Shown: positions 5,978-11,639 of the stretch, in pieces
Layout of the letters: every line of letters starts with the position of its first letter
How positions within the stretch are numbered: the first letter of the stretch is position 1
Source of the DNA: Clostridia bacterium
Lineage (GTDB): Bacteria; Bacillota; Clostridia; Oscillospirales; Acutalibacteraceae
DNA length: 11,639 bases
Assembly: GCA_017538005.1 (NCBI GenBank)
Contig: JAFYJR010000135.1
Location: 1-11,639 of the forward strand
Direction of reading: 5' to 3'
Translations under genes and position numbers: made by a program
The notes under the pieces: model-generated
What the model saw: only the letters and a program-made list of their open reading frames with translations
Told to the model about the DNA's origin: nothing
Databases searched by the model: none

Positions 5978-6670
5978 ATGAAAAAGTACATCGCGGAATG
6001 CATAGGTACGTTCGTACTCGTATTCCTGGGCTGCGGTACCGCAATGCTTGTAGGTTGTGACGCGGCGGCAGGCGGAGGATATATCCTCACCGCTTTGGCC
6101 TTCGGTCTCACAATCGTAGGTATGGCATACTGCGTAGGTAACATCTCGGGTTGCCACATCAATCCGGCGGTCTCCTTGGGCGTTCTGCTTTCCGGCGGAA
6201 TGAGCAAGAAGGACTTCGGCGGCTATGTAGCTGCCCAGTGTGTCGGCGCGACAGTAGGTTCCGCTCTTCTCCTCGCCATCTTCTCACTCGGCGGAGTAGA
6301 GGACAAGACAGGCGGCCTCGGCACAAACGGTCTTGCCGGTGTAAACGGCAGCGTTATCGCGGGCCTTCTTGTTGAAATCGTTCTGACCTTCATCTTTGTT
6401 CTCACCATCCTCGGTGTAACTGATGAGAAGGCAGGCCACGGCTCATTCGCAGGCGTTGTAATCGGTTTCACGCTGACTCTCGTACATATCCTCGGCATCG
6501 GTCTTACGGGCACATCCGTAAATCCGGCGAGAAGCTTCGGCCCCGCTCTCATCGCGCTCTTTACCGGCAATACGGCTCCCATAGCTGTTGTATGGGTATT
6601 TATCGTTGCTCCGCTTATCGGCGGCGCTCTTGCGGCTTATGCCTACAAGGCTCTGAAAGCTGCAAAATAA
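5978..6670 (+). CDS. aqpZ: AqpZ-type aquaporin (MIP family water channel)
   Basis: A 230-residue MIP-family channel with six transmembrane segments and two half-helices. Both NPA motifs are intact (NPA at 62-64 in SGCHINPAV, and 182-184 in TSVNPARSFGP). Judged against E. coli AqpZ, the selectivity-filter positions read Phe42, His170, Thr179 and Arg185, the narrow set of orthodox water channels rather than the wider glycerol-facilitator set. ATG 5978 follows AAGGAG (5964-5969) at 8 nt; the GTG at 5969 overlaps that site. It lies 29 nt after queH with no terminator between, so it is probably the last gene of the WYL-queH-aqpZ unit, and a strong terminator follows. Confidence 0.93.
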   Translation: MKKYIAECIGTFVLVFLGCGTAMLVGCDAAAGGGYILTALAFGLTIVGMAYCVGNISGCHINPAVSLGVLLSGGMSKKDFGGYVAAQCVGATVGSALLLAIFSLGGVEDKTGGLGTNGLAGVNGSVIAGLLVEIVLTFIFVLTILGVTDEKAGHGSFAGVVIGFTLTLVHILGIGLTGTSVNPARSFGPALIALFTGNTAPIAVVWVFIVAPLIGGALAAYAYKALKAAK

Positions 6671-6682
6671 TCTGAATTCATT

Positions 6683-6716
6683 AAAACCCCGCTCTTTTGG
6701 GCGGGGTTTTGCTTTT
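6683..6716 (+). terminator. Intrinsic terminator after aqpZ
   Basis: CCCCGCTC (6687-6694) pairs with GGGCGGGG (6699-6706, one G-T wobble) around a TTTT loop. Flanking AAAA/TTTT pairing extends the stem, and a T-rich tail follows to 6716. It separates the aqpZ unit from the hydrogenase operon. Confidence 0.92.
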
Positions 6717-6890
6717 GGACAGATGTATAAAAATAACTGTAATTGGACTGTTTTAGTTAAAGTGTACAAAAAAGTAAAATCTAATATATGCCCATTGTGA
6801 ATAGTATTAAAAGGTTACAATTGTTAAAATATTTATGTACTTTTTACGCGCGGGTGCGCGTACTACATATTAAAAGGGAGGCGTGTAAAG
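6715..6890 (+). promoter_or_regulatory. Upstream regulatory region of hydCBA
   Basis: This AT-rich region ends in a GC-rich hairpin. The best promoter match I see is TTGGAC (6715-6720), 17 bp, TGTAAT (6738-6743), which is only moderate. Two Rex-like half sites, TTGTGAA (6795-6801) and TTGTTAA (6821-6827), lie downstream of it, each with a poor second half. A perfect 7-bp stem TACGCGC/GCGCGTA (6845-6851 with 6856-6862, loop GGGT) sits 13 nt before the ribosome site. The start site is uncertain. Confidence 0.45.
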
Positions 6891-7427
6891 TTGAAAAAGA
6901 AAATGAGCTCCGTGCCGTTTAACGGAACACCGGAGCAGGAAGCGAAGCTCGACGCATACATTGCTGAGCATCGCGCCGAAGAAGGCTGCCTCATGCCCAT
7001 CATGCAGGAAGCTCAGCTTATCTACGGATATCTGCCCAAGGAAGTGCAGATCCACATAGCTGAGAAACTGGAGATACCTGCTGAAGAGGTATTCGGTGTA
7101 GCCACCTTCTATTCTATGTTCAATCTTTCACCGAAGGGCAAGTATCAGATCAGCGTTTGTCTCGGTACGGCCTGCTATGTCAAAGGTTCCCGCGAAGTTC
7201 TTGATAAAATCTGCGAGATTCTCGACATACAGCCGGGCGAGTGCACGGAAGACGGTATGTTCTCAATAGAGGCCTGCCGCTGCGTAGGCGCTTGCGGTCT
7301 TGCTCCTGTAATGATGGTCAACGGTTCGGATGTTTACGGACGACTGAAGGCATCCGAGGTTGAGGCCATCATCGAGAAGTACAAAGAATTCGAAAGGGAG
7401 GAGAAGGAATATGAAAACATGGGCTGA
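6891..7427 (+). CDS. hydC: NAD-linked [FeFe]-hydrogenase subunit HydC (NuoE-like [2Fe-2S] protein)
   Basis: The 178-residue protein is a thioredoxin-fold [2Fe-2S] ferredoxin of the NuoE/HydC family. It passes electrons between the flavin subunit HydB and the catalytic subunit in soluble NAD-dependent hydrogenases. The four cluster cysteines are present in the C-x4-C plus C-x3-C pattern: Cys90 and Cys95 (CLGTAC), Cys131 and Cys135 (CRCVGAC). The N-terminal helical part has the usual GCLMPIMQEAQ and YGYLP motifs. The start is a rare TTG at 6891, fixed by GGGAGG at 6876-6881, 9 nt upstream; the first in-frame ATG (6903) is too far from it. A GC-rich hairpin lies just before the ribosome site. 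Its end overlaps hydB by 17 nt. Confidence 0.94.
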   Translation: MKKKMSSVPFNGTPEQEAKLDAYIAEHRAEEGCLMPIMQEAQLIYGYLPKEVQIHIAEKLEIPAEEVFGVATFYSMFNLSPKGKYQISVCLGTACYVKGSREVLDKICEILDIQPGECTEDGMFSIEACRCVGACGLAPVMMVNGSDVYGRLKASEVEAIIEKYKEFEREEKEYENMG

Positions 7428-9258
7428 ACTCCAGGCTATAAAAGCTGATGTTAATGCTAAGGTTTTTGCTGCTTCTGCTCCGGGCGAATACAGAGTACTT
7501 ATCGGTCTCGCAACCTGCGGTATCGCCGCAGGCGCAATGCCCGTCTATGACGCTTTCAAGGAAGCGGCAGCAGGCAATGACAAGTGCAAGGTAGGCCAGG
7601 TCGGCTGTATCGGTATGTGCCAGTATGAGCCTATCGTTGAAGTCATTGAAGGCGGAAAGAGAACAACTTATGTCAAGATGGATGCTGAGAAAGCCGCTCG
7701 TGTCTACAAAGAGCACATTCTCGGCGGACAGGTTGTAACGGACTATCTCCTCGTTGAGAACGGCATCACCTGCAATTCACTTGAAGACACAACGTTCTAC
7801 AAACTCCAGAAGAGAATAGCTCTCAGAAACTGCGGTATCATCGATCCGGAAAATATCGATGAATACATCGCACGCGACGGTTATGCGGCTCTTCACAAGG
7901 TAATCACCGAGATGAGTTCAGAGGATATCGTAAATGTCATGCTCGACTCAGGTCTCCGCGGACGCGGCGGCGCGGGATTCCCGACAGGAAGAAAGTGGTC
8001 ATTCGCAGCCGCGCAGCAGGCTCCTCAGAAGTTCGTATGCTGCAACGCCGACGAAGGCGACCCCGGCGCATTCATGGACCGTTCCGTACTTGAGGGCGAC
8101 CCTCATGCCGTACTTGAGGCTATGACAATAGCCGGTAAGGCAATAGGTGCGACACAGGGCTACATCTACGTCCGCGCAGAGTACCCCGTAGCTGTTAAGC
8201 GTCTCAACATCGCCATCAAGCAGGCCAAGGAATACGGTCTTCTCGGCGATAACATCATGGGTACCGATTTCTGCTTCGACATCGGCATCCGTCTCGGCGC
8301 CGGCGCTTTCGTATGCGGCGAAGAGACAGCTCTCATGACCTCTATCGAAGGTAAGCGTGGCGAGCCTCGTCCCCGTCCTCCGTTCCCTGCGGTTAAAGGT
8401 CTTTTCCAGAGCCCTACTATCCTGAACAATGTTGAGACATATGCAAACGTTGCTCAGATTATCTTAAACGGCGCTGCCTGGTTCTCGGCAATGGGTACCG
8501 AGAAGTCCAAGGGCACAAAGGTATTCGCTCTCGGCGGTAAGATCAACAACACCGGTCTCGTTGAGGTTCCCATGGGAACAACTCTCCGTACAGTTGTTGA
8601 GCAGATCGGCGGCGGTATACCGAACGGCAAGAAGTTCAAAGCCGCTCAGACAGGCGGCCCTTCAGGCGGATGTATCCCGGCTGAGCACTTCGATGTCGAG
8701 ATTGATTACGATAACCTCATTGCCATAGGTTCAATGATGGGTTCGGGCGGACTTATCGTTATGGATGAAGACAACTGTATGGTTGACATAGCGAAGTTCT
8801 TCCTCGACTTCACCGTTGACGAGTCCTGCGGTAAGTGCACACCGTGCCGTATCGGTACAAGAAGACTCTATGAGCTTCTTGAGAAGATCACGGGCGGTGA
8901 AGGCGAGATGGCCGACATAGATGAACTCCAGGCTCTCGCTGCCCATATCAAGGACAACTCTCTCTGCGGTCTCGGACAGACTGCTCCCAACCCGGTTCTT
9001 TCAACACTCCGTTACTTCCGTCATGAGTATGAGGCTCACATTGTAGACAAGAAGTGTCCGTCACATGTATGCCGTTCGCTTCTTACATTTACAATTGATC
9101 CGGAGAAGTGCGTAGGTTGTACGAAGTGCGCGAGAAACTGCCCGGCAAACGCTATTTCCGGAACAGTAAAAGAACCGCACGTTATAGACCACGACAAGTG
9201 CGTACAGTGCAGCGTCTGCATGCAGAACTGCGCGTTCGGCGCAATTTCCAAGGATTAA
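7411..9258 (+). CDS. hydB: NAD-linked [FeFe]-hydrogenase subunit HydB (NuoF-like flavoprotein)
   Basis: The 615-residue protein is the NAD(H)- and FMN-binding subunit of the trimeric hydrogenase, where electron bifurcation takes place in characterised homologues. Domains in order are: a thioredoxin-like N-terminus (1-110) with Cys36, Cys66 and Cys70; the FMN/NAD core with GRGGAGFPTGRKW (184-196) and CNADEGDPGAFMDR (211-224); an SLBB-like segment (about 370-450); the NuoF [4Fe-4S] motif ESCGKCTPCR with Cys473, 476, 479 and distal Cys519; and a C-terminal 2x[4Fe-4S] ferredoxin (Cys567, 570, 573, 577 and Cys597, 600, 603, 607). I see only three ligand-like cysteines in the N-terminal domain, so its cluster is uncertain. 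ATG 7411 has GGGAGGAG just upstream, inside hydC. It overlaps hydC by 17 nt and precedes hydA by 16 nt. Confidence 0.95.
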   Translation: MKTWAELQAIKADVNAKVFAASAPGEYRVLIGLATCGIAAGAMPVYDAFKEAAAGNDKCKVGQVGCIGMCQYEPIVEVIEGGKRTTYVKMDAEKAARVYKEHILGGQVVTDYLLVENGITCNSLEDTTFYKLQKRIALRNCGIIDPENIDEYIARDGYAALHKVITEMSSEDIVNVMLDSGLRGRGGAGFPTGRKWSFAAAQQAPQKFVCCNADEGDPGAFMDRSVLEGDPHAVLEAMTIAGKAIGATQGYIYVRAEYPVAVKRLNIAIKQAKEYGLLGDNIMGTDFCFDIGIRLGAGAFVCGEETALMTSIEGKRGEPRPRPPFPAVKGLFQSPTILNNVETYANVAQIILNGAAWFSAMGTEKSKGTKVFALGGKINNTGLVEVPMGTTLRTVVEQIGGGIPNGKKFKAAQTGGPSGGCIPAEHFDVEIDYDNLIAIGSMMGSGGLIVMDEDNCMVDIAKFFLDFTVDESCGKCTPCRIGTRRLYELLEKITGGEGEMADIDELQALAAHIKDNSLCGLGQTAPNPVLSTLRYFRHEYEAHIVDKKCPSHVCRSLLTFTIDPEKCVGCTKCARNCPANAISGTVKEPHVIDHDKCVQCSVCMQNCAFGAISKD

Positions 9259-9274
9259 GGGAGGGGTGTGCTTT

Positions 9275-11020
9275 ATGGATATGATTAATTGTACGATCAA
9301 CGGTACACCTGTCAGTGTGCCTGCAGGTACCACGATTCTTGAAGCTGCCAGAACCATCGGTATTGAGATTCCCACACTTTGCTACATGAAAGAGAAGAAC
9401 GAGATAGGCGCATGCCGTATCTGCGTTGTTGAAGTAACAGGTGCGAGAACTCTTGTCGCAGCTTGCGTAATGCCCGTTTCAGAGGGTATGGAAATAAAGA
9501 CACGTTCCGACCGTGTTCTTAAAGCTCGTAAAAAGACACTCGAGCTCATCATGTCAAACCACAACTGCGAGTGCCTCGCGTGTGACCGTTCCGAGAACTG
9601 CGAACTTCAGACTCTCGCTCGTAACTTCGGTGTTGACTTTGACACCTACAAGGGCGAAAAGACTGAGGTTGAACTCGACGACAGCTCACCGGCTCTCGTC
9701 CGTGATGACAGCAAGTGTATTCTCTGCCGTCGCTGCGTAGCGGCCTGCCGCACGCAGACAGGCGTTATCGGCGCCAACAACAGAGGCTTCGATACGACCA
9801 TAGGCTGTGCTTTCGAAATGAAACTTGCTGATGTCGCGTGCGTTAACTGCGGACAGTGCATCGAAGCCTGCCCCGTTGGCGCCCTCGTTGAGAAAGACCA
9901 GATTGCCGAGATATTCGAGGCAATCAACGATCCTTCAAAGGTAGTTGTTGTTCAGACCGCTCCGGCAGTCCGCGCGGCAATAGCCGAAGGTTTCGGCAAG
10001 CCGATCGGAACAATGGGCAAGGGCAAGATGGTTGCCGCGCTCAGAAGACTCGGCTTCGACAAGGTCTTCGACACAAACTTCTCAGCCGACCTTACAATCC
10101 TTGAAGAGGGTACGGAACTCATAGGCCGTGTACAGAACGGCGGAAAGCTTCCGCTCATTACTTCATGTTCACCGGGTTGGATCAAGTACTGTGAAACATA
10201 TTTCCCTGATTTCCTTGACAACCTTTCAACATGTAAGTCACCGCAGCAGATGTTCGGCGCCACTCTCAAGTCCTGGTGGGCAAAGAAGAACAACATCGAT
10301 CCGAAGGACATCGTCTCCGTATCAATCATGCCCTGTACCGCAAAGAAATTTGAGGTAGGTCGTGAAGAGATGTGTGTTGACGGACTTGCCGATGTTGACT
10401 ACGCTCTTACAACCCGCGAGCTTGTCAAGATGATTAAGCGCGCAGGCATCCAGTGGGATAACCTCCCCGATGAAGAGTATGATTCACCGCTCGGTGAAGG
10501 TACAGGCGCGGCCGTTATCTTCGGCGCGACAGGCGGTGTTATGGAAGCTGCTCTCCGTACGGCTGTCGATGTACTCTCTGGCCAGGAGAACGCTGAAGTT
10601 GATTACAAGGAAGTCCGCGGTATGGATGGCATCAAAGAGGCCAGCTACACTGTCGGCGACCTTACGATCAATGTAGCGGTAGCATCCGGTCTTCAGAATG
10701 CGAAGAAGGTTCTCGAATCCGTCAGAAACGGCGAGAAGAACTATCACTTCATCGAGATCATGTGCTGCCCGGGCGGTTGTATCAACGGCGGCGGACAGCC
10801 CATCCAGCCTAACTGGGTACGCGATACTGTTGATGTACGCGGTCTCCGCGCAGGCGTTCTTTATCAGGAAGACCTCGATCTTCCGGAGAGAAAGTCACAT
10901 CACAACTCAGCAGTTATGGACATCGTTTACAAGGAGTTCTTCGTTGAAGGACCTAACGGACATACTGCTCACAAGTATCTCCATACCCACTATGTTGACA
11001 GATCAAAGACTGTCAAGTAG
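9275..11020 (+). CDS. hydA: [FeFe]-hydrogenase catalytic subunit HydA of the NAD-linked trimeric complex
   Basis: The 581-residue catalytic subunit forms or oxidises H2 at the H-cluster. Domains are: an N-terminal [2Fe-2S] domain (Cys36, 47, 50, 64); a His-ligated [4Fe-4S] site (His96, Cys100, 103, 109); a 2x[4Fe-4S] ferredoxin (Cys148, 151, 154, 158 and Cys189, 192, 195, 199); and the H-cluster domain with L1 TSCSPGW (296-302), L2 MPCTAKKFE (352-360), FGATGGVMEAALR (416-428) and L3 EIMCCPGGCINGGGQP (494-509). A small-subunit-like tail with KSHHNSA follows. The length fits HndD-type enzymes and lacks the C-terminal extension of Thermotoga HydA. L1 has Ser where the textbook motif TSCCPGW has its second Cys. 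ATG 9275 follows GGGAGGGG by about 10 nt. Assembly needs HydE, HydF and HydG, which are not in the window. Confidence 0.95.
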   Translation: MDMINCTINGTPVSVPAGTTILEAARTIGIEIPTLCYMKEKNEIGACRICVVEVTGARTLVAACVMPVSEGMEIKTRSDRVLKARKKTLELIMSNHNCECLACDRSENCELQTLARNFGVDFDTYKGEKTEVELDDSSPALVRDDSKCILCRRCVAACRTQTGVIGANNRGFDTTIGCAFEMKLADVACVNCGQCIEACPVGALVEKDQIAEIFEAINDPSKVVVVQTAPAVRAAIAEGFGKPIGTMGKGKMVAALRRLGFDKVFDTNFSADLTILEEGTELIGRVQNGGKLPLITSCSPGWIKYCETYFPDFLDNLSTCKSPQQMFGATLKSWWAKKNNIDPKDIVSVSIMPCTAKKFEVGREEMCVDGLADVDYALTTRELVKMIKRAGIQWDNLPDEEYDSPLGEGTGAAVIFGATGGVMEAALRTAVDVLSGQENAEVDYKEVRGMDGIKEASYTVGDLTINVAVASGLQNAKKVLESVRNGEKNYHFIEIMCCPGGCINGGGQPIQPNWVRDTVDVRGLRAGVLYQEDLDLPERKSHHNSAVMDIVYKEFFVEGPNGHTAHKYLHTHYVDRSKTVK

Positions 11021-11023
11021 AAT
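10995..11023 (+). promoter_or_regulatory. Predicted sigma-A promoter of the FNT gene inside the hydA 3' end
   Basis: A perfect TTGACA (10995-11000), exactly 17 bp, then TAGAAT (11018-11023) that includes the hydA stop codon. A perfect 7-bp inverted repeat, TTGACAG (10995-11001) and CTGTCAA (11010-11016), covers the -35 and most of the spacer and is placed like an operator. Transcription would start near 11030. Confidence 0.65.
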
Positions 11024-11033
11024 ATTCTACATC

Positions 11034-11060
11034 AGCCGGGGCCTTCTGGCCCCGGCTTTA
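11034..11060 (+). terminator. Strong hairpin after hydA with a poor U-tract (leaky terminator or FNT leader element)
   Basis: AGCCGGGGCC (11034-11043) pairs perfectly with GGCCCCGGCT (11048-11057) around TTCT, but only TTTA follows. The stem is strong and the U-tract weak, so readthrough from hydA into the FNT gene is plausible. If the promoter at 10995-11023 is real, this hairpin also starts about 4 nt into the FNT transcript. Confidence 0.7.
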
Positions 11061-11077
11061 ACTTGAAAGGGATGCTT

Positions 11078-11639
11078 ATGTTTACACCTGCAGAAGTTGC
11101 TGAAAACGTTATAGGGATAGGAAAGGCGAAGGCCGAAAATAAGGCATACAAGCTGTTTTTGCTCGGCATACTGGCCGGTATGTTTATAGCCCTGGCCGCG
11201 GCCGGCGCGAACACCGCGATGAGCACGGTGGAAAATCCGAGCCTCGCGAAGCTCGTGAGCGCGCTGATTTTCCCGGCCGGTCTTACGATGGTGCTCCTCG
11301 CGGGCAGTGAGCTCTTTACCGGCAACAACCTGATAATAGTTTCTGTCCTGACGGGCGATGTAAAAGTCTCCGCCATGCTGAAAAACTGGTTGATAGTTTA
11401 TCTCGGAAACTTTGTCGGTTCGGTGTTTATCGCTCTGCTTGCAAATCTCTCCGGACAGACGGGACTCTTTGGCGGAGCGCTTCTTGAGACGACGATGAAG
11501 ATAGCGACAGCGAAGGCTTCTCTGGACTTCGGCAAGGCGATACTGCTCGGCATAGGCTGTAACTTCCTCGTCTGCATAGCGGTCTGGATTTCCTTCGCCG
11601 CAAAGTCCGTGGGCGGAAAGCTTGCCGGCCTCTATCTGC
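11078..11639 (+). CDS. Formate/nitrite transporter (FNT) family channel, 3' end cut by window edge
   Basis: The 187 complete codons visible translate to an FNT-family (FocA/NirC-type) pentameric inner-membrane channel. Signatures include the start MFTPAEVAENVIGIGKAKA, a first helix LFLLGILAGMFIAL, the re-entrant loop motif AGSELFTGNN, KNWLIVYLGNFVGS, and GIGCNFLVCIAVWISF before the edge. The central His of the later helix lies beyond the window. Substrate (formate, nitrite, hydrosulfide) cannot be settled from sequence; beside a fermentative hydrogenase formate is the best guess. ATG 11078 is preferred, with AAAGG at 11066-11070 seven nt upstream; ATG 11072 is too close to it. The gene follows hydA by 57 nt and probably has its own promoter. 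Confidence 0.93.
   Translation, partial: MFTPAEVAENVIGIGKAKAENKAYKLFLLGILAGMFIALAAAGANTAMSTVENPSLAKLVSALIFPAGLTMVLLAGSELFTGNNLIIVSVLTGDVKVSAMLKNWLIVYLGNFVGSVFIALLANLSGQTGLFGGALLETTMKIATAKASLDFGKAILLGIGCNFLVCIAVWISFAAKSVGGKLAGLYL

Noticed and set aside
6223..6582. Arg/Pro-rich open frame opposite aqpZ
   Set aside because: This is the usual shadow of a GC-rich membrane gene: biased composition, no start signals, and aqpZ is unambiguous on +.
7360..7410. N-terminal extension of HydB from 7360
   Set aside because: It lies wholly within hydC in another frame, encodes Arg/Ser-rich sequence, and ATG 7411 has the strong GGGAGGAG site.
1..11639. Mobile element, prophage, CRISPR or defence island
   Set aside because: No transposase, integrase, terminal repeats, spacer-repeat pattern or known defence domains are present; all genes are housekeeping or energy-metabolism types with similar codon use.

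Overview
The window reads as ordinary chromosomal sequence from an anaerobic Clostridia-type Firmicute, probably a gut lineage. This is inferred from an oxygen-sensitive trimeric NAD-linked [FeFe]-hydrogenase, the Fe-S enzyme QueH, AGGAGG-type ribosome sites about 8 nt before nearly every start, consensus sigma-A promoters and a Thr/Lys/Glu-rich lipoprotein linker. Genus cannot be fixed from sequence alone. No phage, IS element, CRISPR array or origin was seen, and no gene-free stretch exceeds 300 bases.

Layout, left to right. (1) The 3' end of a DUF2804 gene on + converges with hypB on -, sharing a bidirectional terminator. (2) hypB is divergent from a TetR-family regulator. Their two near-consensus promoters lie back to back, and four AGGAC direct repeats at 11-12 bp spacing follow the tetR promoter. 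tetR is followed by a CmpB-like (PF06541) membrane protein gene and a 30-codon orphan coding fragment that could be its frameshifted tail. (3) A bidirectional terminator separates these from a minus-strand run transcribed from the right: tRNA-Leu(UAG), a lipoprotein, then a Mop-type molybdate-binding protein. No promoter or clear terminator is visible between tRNA and lipoprotein. (4) Divergent from the tRNA is a probable operon: a WYL-domain regulator with a perfect inverted repeat over its own -10, queH, and an AqpZ-type water channel ending in a strong terminator. (5) A 220-base regulatory region with a GC-rich hairpin precedes hydC-hydB-hydA, a tightly packed operon for an NADH/ferredoxin-linked, possibly electron-bifurcating [FeFe]-hydrogenase. 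(6) A formate/nitrite transporter (FNT) gene follows and runs off the window. Its likely promoter lies in the last codons of hydA, so the hairpin usually read as the hydA terminator would sit at the very 5' end of the FNT transcript.

How the genes fit together (inference). HydABC would interconvert NADH plus reduced ferredoxin with H2. The adjacent FNT channel would move formate or a similar anion, a natural partner of fermentative redox balance. The molybdate-binding protein fits a cell with a Mo/W enzyme such as formate dehydrogenase, but none is in view. HypB, a nickel chaperone GTPase, is not needed by an [FeFe] enzyme, so it implies a nickel enzyme elsewhere. I found no clearly unprecedented multi-gene system. 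The points most worth checking are the promoter/hairpin arrangement at hydA-FNT, the H-cluster motif variant in HydA, the AGGAC array, the tRNA-lipoprotein-mop transcription unit and the orphan fragment after the CmpB-like gene.
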